Positions 1-8,080 of a stretch of DNA of 64,000 bases are shown piece by piece. Made by a program: the position numbers and the translations under genes. The DNA comes from Pyxidicoccus caerfyrddinensis. Lineage in GTDB: Bacteria; Myxococcota; Myxococcia; Myxococcales; Myxococcaceae. The DNA lies in assembly GCF_010894405.1 (NCBI RefSeq), contig NZ_JAAIYA010000006.1, positions 496,001 through 560,000 on the forward strand, given 5' to 3'. The notes under the pieces were generated by a model. That model saw only the letters and a list, made by a program, of their open reading frames with translations, had not been told where the DNA came from and did no database searches. Each line of letters begins with the position of its first letter. The first letter of the stretch is position 1.

Positions 1-145
1 CTTCGTCGTGTACCGCGTTGCGCTGGGCGTGCTCCTGCTGGTGCTCCTGCAGATGGGCAAGCTCCAGCCGCGCTCCGGCCTGGAGAACATCGACCTGCCG
101 AAGGAGCCGGGCACGCAGCAGATCGAGAAGCAGGTCACGGACTAG
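1..145 (+). CDS. uppP: Undecaprenyl-diphosphatase (UppP/BacA), C-terminal end only
   Basis: Only the last 47 codons are in the window (frame starting at base 2, stop TAG at 143-145). The visible residues begin FVVYRVALGVLLLVLL, which matches the conserved F-x-x-Y-R-x-x-L-G motif and final membrane helix of the UppP/BacA family, followed by a short polar tail. UppP removes a phosphate from undecaprenyl diphosphate at the cytoplasmic membrane to recycle the lipid carrier for peptidoglycan and O-antigen. The catalytic segments lie outside the window, so the assignment rests on this C-terminal signature alone. It ends 14 bases before the NUDIX gene and may be co-transcribed with it. Confidence 0.65.
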   Translation, partial: FVVYRVALGVLLLVLLQMGKLQPRSGLENIDLPKEPGTQQIEKQVTD

Positions 146-159
146 GGAAGGGTGCCGTC

Positions 160-762
160 GTGAGCGTGGAGGCGTTGTTCCAATCGCTGGAGTCGCGGCT
201 GTCCGCGCGGCCGGCTCGCACGGTGGACCTGCCGGGGCTGGTGCTGCGCGAGGCCGCGGTGCTGGTGCCGGTGTTCGAGCGGGACGGCGTGCCGCACGTG
301 CTCTTCACGCGCCGGCCCGCCAACCTGCGCACCCACGCGGACCAGTACAGCTTCCCCGGCGGCGGGCGGGACGCCGAGGACGCGACGCCGCTGCACACCG
401 CGCTGCGCGAGACGGAAGAAGAGCTGGGCATCGACCGGCGGCGCGTGCGCGTGCTGGGCATGCTCGACGAGGTGCCCACCATCTCCCAGTACCGCGTGCG
501 CCCCTTCGTGGGCGTCATCCCCGGGGACGGCCAGTACGCCCCGAGCCCGGAAGAGGTGGCCTTCATCCTCGAGGTGCCGCTGGCGAGCCTGCTGGACCCC
601 GCCATCCTCCGCACCGAGCGCAAGGAGGTCTTCGGCTCCGAGCGCGAGCTGTACTTCTATACGTACGGCACCCACGTCATCTGGGGCGCCACGGCGCGCA
701 TCCTCCGTGACTTCCTCAACCACGTGACGCAGGTGTCCGAGCGGGCCCGCGCGCCAGGCTGA
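160..762 (+). CDS. NUDIX hydrolase, CoA pyrophosphatase-like (NudL family)
   Basis: A 200-residue protein with the UPF0035 signature that precedes the NUDIX box in CoA pyrophosphatases: LFTRRPANLRTHADQYSFPGG runs into GGGRDAED and then TALRETEEELGI. As is usual in this subfamily, the first Glu of the canonical NUDIX box is not in the standard position, while the metal-binding RE..EE core is present. Family members hydrolyse CoA or CoA esters to 3',5'-ADP and phosphopantetheine with Mg or Mn. The GTG start at 160 is preceded by GGGAAG at 145-150. It lies just behind the uppP end and its stop is 4 bases from the convergent end of the MBOAT gene. The substrate is inferred from the family. Confidence 0.82.
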   Translation: MSVEALFQSLESRLSARPARTVDLPGLVLREAAVLVPVFERDGVPHVLFTRRPANLRTHADQYSFPGGGRDAEDATPLHTALRETEEELGIDRRRVRVLGMLDEVPTISQYRVRPFVGVIPGDGQYAPSPEEVAFILEVPLASLLDPAILRTERKEVFGSERELYFYTYGTHVIWGATARILRDFLNHVTQVSERARAPG

Positions 763-766
763 AGCG

Positions 767-2182
767 CTAGAACTGCAGGTACACGTACGGGCGCGTCTCC
801 ACCGAGGACAGGTGGCGGATGCCCAGGCCGAGCAGCACCAGGGCCACGGCGCGCACCGGCACGGGCATGCGGACGAAGAGCTCCGACGACACGGTGTAGA
901 GCTTCAGCGGCACTGCGTGGAAGAACACCGCCGCCGCCAGCATGCCCCACACCAGCGGGCTCACGTTGGCGATGCCGGGCACGCCCTCAATCATGCGCGC
1001 ATAGAACTCCCCCGCGTGCGTCATGTCCGGCGCGCGGAACACCACACGCGTGAGCACCACGATGGTGAAGGTGGTCAACATCCCCAGCGCGACGCGGGGG
1101 ATGCCCGGCGACTCCGGCTTGCCCACCCACCACTCCCAGCAGCGCGACACGCCCAGCGCCACTCCATGCACCGCGCCCCAGACGGCGAAGCGCCAGTCCG
1201 CCCCGTGCCACAGGCCGCCCAGCACCATCACCGTCATCAGGTTGAAGAGCACCCGCGGCTTCGACACGCGGTTGCCGCCCAGCGGCCGGTACAGGTAGTC
1301 CCGCAGCCACGTGGACAGGCTCAGGTGCCACCGGTTCCAGAACTCGCCGATGTTCTTCGCCAGGTACGGGCGGTTGAAGTTCTCCGGGAACTTGAAGCCG
1401 AACAACGCCGCCACGCCAATGGCGATGTCCGAGTACCCCGAGAAGTCGTAGTAGAGCTCGAAGGTGTAGGCCACCGCGGCGACGATGCACTCGGCGGAGG
1501 CGTACTTCTCCGGCGCGCCGAAGACGGGGTCCACGAGGGCGCTGCCCAGCACGTCCGCGATGACCAGCTTCTTCACCAGGCCCACCGCGATGCGGAACAG
1601 CGCATGGCCGCCCTGCTCGGGCGTGAGGCTCGGCGTCTCGCGGAAGTGCGCCATCAGCTCCGACGCGCGGACGATGGGGCCGCTCACCACGCGTGGGAAG
1701 AAGAGCATGTAGAGCAGGTGCTCGATGAACGAGTGCTCCGCGCTCGCCTTCCCCCGGTACACGTCCACCGTGTAGCTGATGGCCTGGAAGACGAAGAAGG
1801 ACAGGCCCACCGGCAAGAGCAGGTGGAAGGGCTCCGTCCGCACGCCGATGCCCAGCGGCGCCAGCAGCGACACCATCGTCTGCCGCAAGAGCTCCAGGTA
1901 CTTGAAGCCCGCCAGCAGTCCCAGGTTGCTGACGATGGACAGCGTGACGAGCGCCTTGCGCACGCCCTGCGACTGCGCGCGGGCCATGCCCTTCACGCAC
2001 AGGTGGTCCACCGTGACGCCCGCCAGGAAGATGAGGAGCGGGAAGGGCGTGAAGACGGCGTAGAAGTAGACGCTCGCCAGGAGCAGCACGGCCATGCGCC
2101 CCCAGTACTGGCGATGCACCGCCCAGTAGGTGGCGAACACCACGACGACGAAGGCGAGGTATTGGAGGCTGTGGGACAGCAC
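767..2182 (-). CDS. MBOAT family O-acyltransferase (AlgI/DltB-like)
   Basis: A 471-residue polytopic membrane protein. Diagnostic stretches are ISYTVDVYRGKA, FFPRVVSGPI, the YDFSGYSDIAIG motif, FWNRWHLSLSTWLRDYLYRPLGG and GGLWHGADW, where the His near residue 325 is the MBOAT catalytic histidine. AlgI-type proteins pass acetyl groups across the membrane to periplasmic polysaccharide O-acetylation partners. The GTG start sits one base after the stop of the upstream double-SGNH gene (TGAcGTG), so the two are almost certainly translationally coupled. A membrane acyl carrier plus a periplasmic SGNH transferase is the known layout of polysaccharide or peptidoglycan O-acetylation modules. The acceptor polymer cannot be read from the sequence; the divergent GDP-mannose enzyme suggests an exopolysaccharide or O-antigen. 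Confidence 0.87.
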   Translation of the reverse strand: MLSHSLQYLAFVVVVFATYWAVHRQYWGRMAVLLLASVYFYAVFTPFPLLIFLAGVTVDHLCVKGMARAQSQGVRKALVTLSIVSNLGLLAGFKYLELLRQTMVSLLAPLGIGVRTEPFHLLLPVGLSFFVFQAISYTVDVYRGKASAEHSFIEHLLYMLFFPRVVSGPIVRASELMAHFRETPSLTPEQGGHALFRIAVGLVKKLVIADVLGSALVDPVFGAPEKYASAECIVAAVAYTFELYYDFSGYSDIAIGVAALFGFKFPENFNRPYLAKNIGEFWNRWHLSLSTWLRDYLYRPLGGNRVSKPRVLFNLMTVMVLGGLWHGADWRFAVWGAVHGVALGVSRCWEWWVGKPESPGIPRVALGMLTTFTIVVLTRVVFRAPDMTHAGEFYARMIEGVPGIANVSPLVWGMLAAAVFFHAVPLKLYTVSSELFVRMPVPVRAVALVLLGLGIRHLSSVETRPYVYLQF

Positions 2183-2183
2183 G

Positions 2184-4913
2184 TCAGTTGTCCTCCACGC
2201 GCGCGGTGGGCTGGGCCTTCTTGTGCAGCTCGTAGGCGGCGAGGAAGTCGCGCACGAAGGCGCCCGCCAGCCGCGCGTAGCCCTCCTGTGTCAGGTGCAC
2301 GCCGTCCGCGTGGCCCAGCGCCGGCTCCGCGTGCTGCCAGCGCAGCATGGCGCGCTCTCCGCCCATGGCCGCGCGCGGAGACCAGTACGCGCAGCCCGCC
2401 TCCTTCGCCACCTGGGGCAGCGTGCTCAACACCGAGGCCAGCGCGGGCGCCTCGTGCCACTGGCCATTCGCGTCCTGCTCCAGCCGGTCCGTGGGGCCCA
2501 GCAGCAGGCACTCCGCGTTGGTGGCCTTGCGCAGCCGGGCGATGAGGGCGGGGTAGTCGCGGCGCAGGCCTTCCGCTTCCAGGTCCGCCTTGCCGGCCTC
2601 GTTGGTGCCGTACCAGAAGACGAGCAGGTCAGGCCGGCGCGAGGTGAGCTGCGCGTCCACCGCCGCCGCGTCCATGTCCCGCAGCGTGAAGGCGGTGGCG
2701 CCGGGCAGCCCCAGCGCGTCCAGCACCACGCCGGGCGTGTCCTGCTCCAGCGCGGCGCCCAGCACGGTGACGCCGCTGTCGGCCGGCGCGGACACCTGCA
2801 CGGTGTGCGCGGGGCCGCTGACGGGGAAGGAGCGGATGCGCACGGTGGGCGCGGCGAGGGGCTCGGGCAGCGGCGCGTCCGGCGGCACCGGCTGGCCGTC
2901 CACGAGGATGTCCGGCGCGCCCGCGTTGGGCACGTCCAGCGTGTAGAGGTCCAGCCGCCCCGCGGGCGTCTTCGCGTCCGGGCAGCCCTTGCAGAACTGG
3001 ATGCGCAGCTTCGCGCCGGGCGCGCCTACGGCGCGGACGCCGGTGAGGCCCCAGAGGCCGCCGGGGGCCGCGTCCAGCGCGTCCTCCACCGTCCACTCGC
3101 CCTCCAGCTCGCGGGCCACGTGCGCCGTCTCCAGGCGCGGGGACGGCTTGCCAGCGGCGATGAAGCCCCGGCCCGCGTCGCCGAAGCGCTTCGTCAGCAC
3201 CTCGCGCACCGCGTCCGTGAAGTAGTGCGAGGCCGTGTGCGAGGCGCCGAGCTGGGCGATTCCCACGCGCATGGACTCGCCGGCCTCGCGGCGGCCCAGC
3301 CGCTCGAAGGTCTTCACCAGCGCCGCGTCCGCGCCTTGCAAGCCGGGCGGGTCCGCCACGGCCACCAGCGGCGCGTGCGACTTCGCGAAGACGCGCTGCA
3401 GGGACAGGTCGAAGAGGTGGCCCAGCAGGTCCGAGCCCTTCACGCGCGGGTGGACGAGGTCCTCCAGCATCAGCCCCTCGTCCAGCCAGCGAATCGCGGA
3501 GCCCTCGCCACCCATGGCGGTGAAGGCGTCGTAGAAGGCGCAGCCACCCGCGCGGGCCTCCTCGCGGAAGATGTCGCCCACTTCCTTGGAGCCGCGGCGC
3601 GGAATCACGTCACCGCTCAGGGTGCGCACGCCCGCGTCGATGGGGGACATGACGAGGCACGCGGAGTCCGGCACGTTGGCGCGCACGCGGGCGATGAGGT
3701 CCTTCATCTGCTGGCGCACCTGGTCCAGCGTGGTGCGCTCGCGCGAGTAGAAGAAGGCCTCGTTGCCGCCCACCATCAGCACCACCAGCGACGGCTTGCG
3801 CTGGCGTAGCTGCGCGCGGAAGGCGGCGGGCTGGGCGCGCAGGTACACCTCCGCCATGCCGCCCAGCAGGCCCACCGTGTCGTAGACGACGCCGGGCGTG
3901 CCCGTCTCCAGCGACACGCCGTGCAGCTCCACCTTGCCGGACGTGGTGAGCGACAGCGTCTTCGCGCCCTCGGGCAGCGAGACGCGGGCGAAGGCCGCCT
4001 CGGACTTCGTCTTGGAGAAGCCGCGCGTCTGGATGCGCTGCACGGGCTTGCCGTCCACCGACAGCTGCACGGAGCCGCTGGCGGGCTGGGCGAGGAAGAA
4101 CAGCTCCGCCACCCGCGAGCCCTCCACGTCGTAGCGCGTGCTCTGCGCGCCGCCGCCAGAGGTGAAGGCCACGCCCGTCCAGCCCACCCTGTCGCGGGGC
4201 CACTTCGTGTCCACGAGCCGCGCGATTTCCCAGCCGTCCGAGCCGCGCCCGGAGCGCGTCCAGCGGCCGGCGCTGGCCGGGCGGGTGATGAAGAGGAAGC
4301 CGCGGCCGCCCGCGCCGAAGCGCTCCTGGAGGCGGTCGCGCACCATGTCGGTGATGTGGTCGGACGCGACGAGCGAGTCCCCCAGATGCACCACCCGCAC
4401 CGGCGTGCGGCGGGTGTCGGCGCGCAGGTCGGCCAGCGCGCGGGTGAAGGGGGCGAGCCCGTCCTCCAGGCACGTGCCGTCCGGAGCGGACTTGCGGCAG
4501 TTCAGCTCGATGTCCACGTGCTGGGCGCCCATGCGCTCGCGCAGGGCTTCCAGTTCCAGCGCGCGGGCCAGGGTGGGGGCGCTCAGCTCCTCCAGGCCGA
4601 TGCCGGGCGTGGTGGGCACGAGGGGCAGGGTGGGCACGGTGTCCGCCACGGACGTACCGGCGTCGGGCTCCTCCTCTTCGGGAGGGAGGACGTCCGCCAC
4701 CGCCGTGTCCACCGGGGGCGGGCGCGCGGGCTTCTTGCCCGTCAGCGACGCCGGCAGCACGAGCGCCACCAGCTTCGGCCCGAGCGGGCCGCTGCGTTGC
4801 AGGCTCGGGACGGGGCGGAGCGACTCGGGTACCGGTGCCAGCGACAGCCCCAGCGCCAGCGCGACGGTGAGGAGGAGCGTCAGCCCGGTGGATCTGGCCT
4901 TGAGGAAGTCCAA
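2184..4913 (-). CDS. Membrane-anchored protein with two tandem SGNH/GDSL domains
   Basis: 909 residues: an N-terminal membrane anchor (about residues 8-30), a Pro/acidic linker, then two SGNH-type hydrolase/transferase domains. The first has HLGDSL (near residue 178), the VGGNE block and the DLVH dyad (near 486). The second repeats the layout with QLGASH (near 554), YGTNE and DGVH (near 870), so the GDS of block I has become GAS while the nucleophilic Ser stays. Flanking text is similar (GxGRGFLFITRP versus DAGRGFIAAGKP), which indicates internal duplication. With the coupled MBOAT gene it is probably the periplasmic O-acetyltransferase of a polysaccharide modification pair. The chosen start is TTG at 4913; a nearby ATG is out of frame, so the exact start is uncertain. 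Confidence 0.78.
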   Translation of the reverse strand: MDFLKARSTGLTLLLTVALALGLSLAPVPESLRPVPSLQRSGPLGPKLVALVLPASLTGKKPARPPPVDTAVADVLPPEEEEPDAGTSVADTVPTLPLVPTTPGIGLEELSAPTLARALELEALRERMGAQHVDIELNCRKSAPDGTCLEDGLAPFTRALADLRADTRRTPVRVVHLGDSLVASDHITDMVRDRLQERFGAGGRGFLFITRPASAGRWTRSGRGSDGWEIARLVDTKWPRDRVGWTGVAFTSGGGAQSTRYDVEGSRVAELFFLAQPASGSVQLSVDGKPVQRIQTRGFSKTKSEAAFARVSLPEGAKTLSLTTSGKVELHGVSLETGTPGVVYDTVGLLGGMAEVYLRAQPAAFRAQLRQRKPSLVVLMVGGNEAFFYSRERTTLDQVRQQMKDLIARVRANVPDSACLVMSPIDAGVRTLSGDVIPRRGSKEVGDIFREEARAGGCAFYDAFTAMGGEGSAIRWLDEGLMLEDLVHPRVKGSDLLGHLFDLSLQRVFAKSHAPLVAVADPPGLQGADAALVKTFERLGRREAGESMRVGIAQLGASHTASHYFTDAVREVLTKRFGDAGRGFIAAGKPSPRLETAHVARELEGEWTVEDALDAAPGGLWGLTGVRAVGAPGAKLRIQFCKGCPDAKTPAGRLDLYTLDVPNAGAPDILVDGQPVPPDAPLPEPLAAPTVRIRSFPVSGPAHTVQVSAPADSGVTVLGAALEQDTPGVVLDALGLPGATAFTLRDMDAAAVDAQLTSRRPDLLVFWYGTNEAGKADLEAEGLRRDYPALIARLRKATNAECLLLGPTDRLEQDANGQWHEAPALASVLSTLPQVAKEAGCAYWSPRAAMGGERAMLRWQHAEPALGHADGVHLTQEGYARLAGAFVRDFLAAYELHKKAQPTARVEDN

Positions 4914-5131
4914 CAGCGCGGCATGAGACTGGCTTTTTGGGGACCGGTCAAAACTCTCACCTACATTCGGAGTCTCCCCGGGCGGGGAGCAGGCAGGCTG
5001 CCGTCGGACGCTCCAGGCCGGGAAGAGGCCCCGGGCGGCGCGTTCCCCTTTTCCCGAGGGGCCGAAACGGTATGTTGCGCCGCCATCGGCGCCGGCACGG
5101 ACCCGCGCGCCCTCAGGAGTTCGACATCCGC

Positions 5132-6196
5132 ATGGCCCTCTACCCCGTCATCATGGCCGGTGGCTCCGGCACCCGTTTCTGGCCGCTGTCCCGCCAGGCG
5201 CGCCCCAAGCAGTTCCTGCCGCTGGCCTCGAAGCAGCCCCTCATCACCGACACCTCCGCGCGCCTCAAGGGGCTCGCCTCGGTGAAGGACACCTTCATCG
5301 TCTGCGGCCCGCTGCACGCGAAGGCCGCCGCGAAGCTGGTGAAGGGCCTGCCGAAGGGGAACATCCTGGTGGAGCCGGTGGCGCGCAACACCGCCCCCGC
5401 CGTGGCCCTGGCCGCCGTGCAGGTGGCCGCGCGCAACCCGAAGGGCGTCATGGTGGTACTGCCCTCCGACCACCACGTGGCGGACGTGCCCGGCTTCAAG
5501 CGCACCCTGGCCGAGGCCGCGAAGCTCGCCGAGGCGGGCCACATCGTCACGCTGGGCATCAAGCCCGCGCACCCGGAGACGGGCTACGGCTACATCCAGG
5601 TGGGTGACGCCCTGGAGGGCGGCGGCCGCAAGGTGCAGGCCTTCAAGGAGAAGCCGGATTTGGAGACGGCGAAGGGCTACCTCGCCTCCGGCGACTACCT
5701 GTGGAACGGCGGCATCTTCGTCTTCCGCGCGGACGTCATCCTCGAGGCCTTCGCGAAGCACATGCCGGAGATGCAGAAGGGGCTGGACGCCCTGCGCAAG
5801 GCCGCGGGCAAGCGCACCTTCGCGTCCGTGCTGAAGAAGGTGTTCCCCAAGCTGCCGTCCATCTCCATCGACTACGGTGTCATGGAGAAGGCCTCCAACA
5901 TCGCCGTGCTTCCGGGCGACTTCGGCTGGTCCGACGTCGGCTCCTTCGCCGCCATTCCCGAGGTGCGCCCCGCGGATGCCAACGGCAACGTGGTGTCCGG
6001 TGACGCCGCGGTGGTGGTGGACTGCAAGAACTGCGTGGTGCTCGCCGACAAGCGCCCGCTGGCCGTGGTGGGCCTCACCGACGTGGTGGTGGTGGACTCC
6101 GGCGACGCCGTCCTCGTGGTGCCCAAGGACAAGAGCCAGGACGTGCGCAAGGTGGTGGAGGCCCTCAAGGCCCGCAAGATGACGAAGTACGTGTAG
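5132..6196 (+). CDS. manC: Mannose-1-phosphate guanylyltransferase (GDP-mannose pyrophosphorylase)
   Basis: A 354-residue nucleotidyltransferase beginning MALYPVIMAGGSGTRFWPLSR, the classic pyrophosphorylase signature. Further motifs are LVEPVARNTAPA, LPSDHHV, ETGYGYI, FKEKP, WNGGIFVF and DYGVMEKA, all typical of ManC-type enzymes that make GDP-mannose from mannose-1-phosphate and GTP. The C-terminal phosphomannose isomerase cupin of the bifunctional forms is missing, so this is the short monofunctional type. ATG 5132 is preferred over upstream in-frame codons because the protein then starts at the Rossmann strand and AGGAG lies at 5115-5119. It is divergent from the MBOAT/SGNH pair and works in the same pathway as the phosphomannomutase at 12.2 kb. 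Confidence 0.92.
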   Translation: MALYPVIMAGGSGTRFWPLSRQARPKQFLPLASKQPLITDTSARLKGLASVKDTFIVCGPLHAKAAAKLVKGLPKGNILVEPVARNTAPAVALAAVQVAARNPKGVMVVLPSDHHVADVPGFKRTLAEAAKLAEAGHIVTLGIKPAHPETGYGYIQVGDALEGGGRKVQAFKEKPDLETAKGYLASGDYLWNGGIFVFRADVILEAFAKHMPEMQKGLDALRKAAGKRTFASVLKKVFPKLPSISIDYGVMEKASNIAVLPGDFGWSDVGSFAAIPEVRPADANGNVVSGDAAVVVDCKNCVVLADKRPLAVVGLTDVVVVDSGDAVLVVPKDKSQDVRKVVEALKARKMTKYV

Positions 6197-6218
6197 CGCC
6201 GCGAGCGACTCCCCACGG

Positions 6219-6238
6219 CCCGCGCTTCACGGCGCGGG
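6219..6238. terminator. Hairpin between manC and the convergent toxin-like gene
   Basis: CCCGCGC (6219-6225) and GCGCGGG (6232-6238) form a perfect 7-bp stem with a 6-base loop. It lies 23 bases after the manC stop. The loop contains the stop codon of the convergent lipoprotein gene, so a terminator for one gene overlaps the end of the other. No strong U-tract follows. Confidence 0.4.
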
Positions 6239-7825
6239 CGTGTGGAGGACCTCGACCTCGTCGAGCTGCGCGCCGTCGAACAGCTTCCGCAAGGCGCGCG
6301 CCGCCTTCTCCTCGGCGACCTGCCAGCGGACGCGTGCTCCCGCAGCCAGCGCCGCCTGCTGCTGCTTCCGCGCTGCTTCAACGAGCGCCTTCGCGCCCCA
6401 CCGCGCGAACCAGGGCTTCGGCGTGAAGTCATCGTTGAAGCGGCTCGCGAAGCCCGGCCCCCGCGCCTCCAGCAGCATGCCCTCCGCGACACCGTCGAAC
6501 TGCGTGGCGTCCTTCCGTCCCGGCTCACCCAGCCAGTACGCCTCGCTCGCGGGGTGACCGGCGACGTGCTCCTGGTAGCGCGCCGCGCGCGGGGACAGCA
6601 GCTCGCGCGACGGTCCCCACCTGCCGGGTCCACCCACCGGCTCGGGCTTGCGGCGGGGCTCCGACAGGGAGGCTTCCAGATGCAGGACGGCGGCAGCGCC
6701 CGGCCCGTCGCCCAGCACGGTGACGGCGCGGCCCACCGGCACCGCGACGCGCTCCACCACCAGCGTGCCGTCCTCCGCGAGCGACACCACCGGCACGCGG
6801 TGCGCCTCCCAGCCCCGGCCCAGCGCCGCCAGCGTGCGCGGGGTGCCCACCACCGTGCCCCACGTGCACAGCAGCGCGGCGCTCAGCTTCGACAGCTCGC
6901 GGACCTGCTCTCCGCGCGTCAGCTTCTGGAAGCGCGCCAGGTACTCGGGCGAGGACGTGACGAGCGTGGCGAGCCCCTCGGGGAGCTGGGCCAGCGCGGA
7001 CGGGCTGTCTCCCGGCTGCGTGAGGAGCTGCCCCAGCGCGAGCACCAGCTCGATGAAGGTGTCCTCCGCGCCGTCCTGTGCCACGGCGTCGTCGCGCACC
7101 TCCGCCAGCACCGGGCTGTCCCATCCTCGCTGGAGCGCGGCGTCCACGGGCCGCCACACGCCCGTGGCCCCCGAGTAGAGCGCGCCCACCACGAAGCCTC
7201 CCGCGCGGAAGGAACCCTCCCTCCACTGCACCTCGCCCACGCGCTGGCGCGCCGCCCCCGTGAGGGCCATGGCCAGGGTGCCATCCGGACGCAGCACCGC
7301 GAGGCGCTCATAGCGCTTCACGCGCTCCAGCAGCTCCGCGCGCGACACCTCCTCGTCACCCTCCACCACCTCGCGCAACAGCCGCGAGGCGACGAGCCGC
7401 GGGCCGAAGCCCGCCACCGTGACGGGTTGCTCCAGCAGCGCGCCGAACAGGACCGACGCGTCCTCGGGCGACAGCGGCGCGGTGTCGGGCAGCCGCTCGT
7501 GCGCGAGGGGCAGCCCGGCCCGCTGCAGCACCTGCACGAGCGCATCGCCGCGCACCAGCTTCTGCTTCACGCTGCTCGCGGCCAGGCTCGCCCGGGCCGC
7601 GGTGTCTCCACCGTCGGCGGTTGCTGGCTCCTCCGTCGGCGTGAAGGAGGGCGGCGAGGCGGAGCGGTAGCGAAACGCGCCGCTGTCCAGCTCGCTCAGC
7701 GGCATCTCCTTCAGGTTCAACGTGCCGCATCCGGTGACGGCCAGGAGCGGGATGAGCAGGGTGCGGGGCCGGCCGCTGTGCCTGTGGGTGCTACAGCCGC
7801 GACGGCCGGGGTGATGGACGAACAT
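6227..7825 (-). CDS. Lipoprotein with C-terminal Tox-REase-5-like nuclease domain (SitA-like)
   Basis: 532 residues. The start is ATG 7825, preceded by GGGAGG. The N-terminus is basic, then a hydrophobic stretch ends in the lipobox LAVTGC with Cys at 33 and Gly at +2, which predicts outer-membrane sorting. The middle is not recognised. The last 90 residues match the restriction-endonuclease-fold toxin 5 family: F443-D-G, then LLEARGPGF, then a helix rich in Q and A and VRWQVAEEKAA. The usual E-x-K is E453-A-R455 here. In myxobacteria, lipoproteins with C-terminal polymorphic toxin domains include the SitA toxins passed between kin by outer-membrane exchange. No immunity gene follows: only 30 bases separate it from the convergent manC, and the upstream neighbour is divergent. 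The domain call is by pattern recognition. Confidence 0.7.
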   Translation of the reverse strand: MFVHHPGRRGCSTHRHSGRPRTLLIPLLAVTGCGTLNLKEMPLSELDSGAFRYRSASPPSFTPTEEPATADGGDTAARASLAASSVKQKLVRGDALVQVLQRAGLPLAHERLPDTAPLSPEDASVLFGALLEQPVTVAGFGPRLVASRLLREVVEGDEEVSRAELLERVKRYERLAVLRPDGTLAMALTGAARQRVGEVQWREGSFRAGGFVVGALYSGATGVWRPVDAALQRGWDSPVLAEVRDDAVAQDGAEDTFIELVLALGQLLTQPGDSPSALAQLPEGLATLVTSSPEYLARFQKLTRGEQVRELSKLSAALLCTWGTVVGTPRTLAALGRGWEAHRVPVVSLAEDGTLVVERVAVPVGRAVTVLGDGPGAAAVLHLEASLSEPRRKPEPVGGPGRWGPSRELLSPRAARYQEHVAGHPASEAYWLGEPGRKDATQFDGVAEGMLLEARGPGFASRFNDDFTPKPWFARWGAKALVEAARKQQQAALAAGARVRWQVAEEKAARALRKLFDGAQLDEVEVLHTPAP

Positions 7826-8080
7826 GGAAGGCCTCCCGTCAGTACCGGAGTAGCAGGCGGGGGTGACAGCCCTCGGAAGCGCCGGGATGGCGCGGATGTG
7901 CGCGGGAGAATCTTCGCTTTGGGCCCTGGAAGAATTACGGGTGCGTTCGGACCCGCACACCCGCGCTTCTCGTTCTCCCGGGAGGTTGTCCTGTCCACTC
8001 ATGGACGAAGGGGGGCTGCACGAAGGTTGCAGAGCCGACGCCGCCCGCCCCGCTTTCCGGGGCGCAACGAGGTGGCTTCG

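Noticed and set aside
6242..8080. A long open frame joined to the N-terminus of the Ser/Thr kinase
   Set aside because: It is antisense to the lipoprotein gene and is rich in Arg/Pro/His, typical of GC-rich shadow frames. The kinase begins at ATG 8081.
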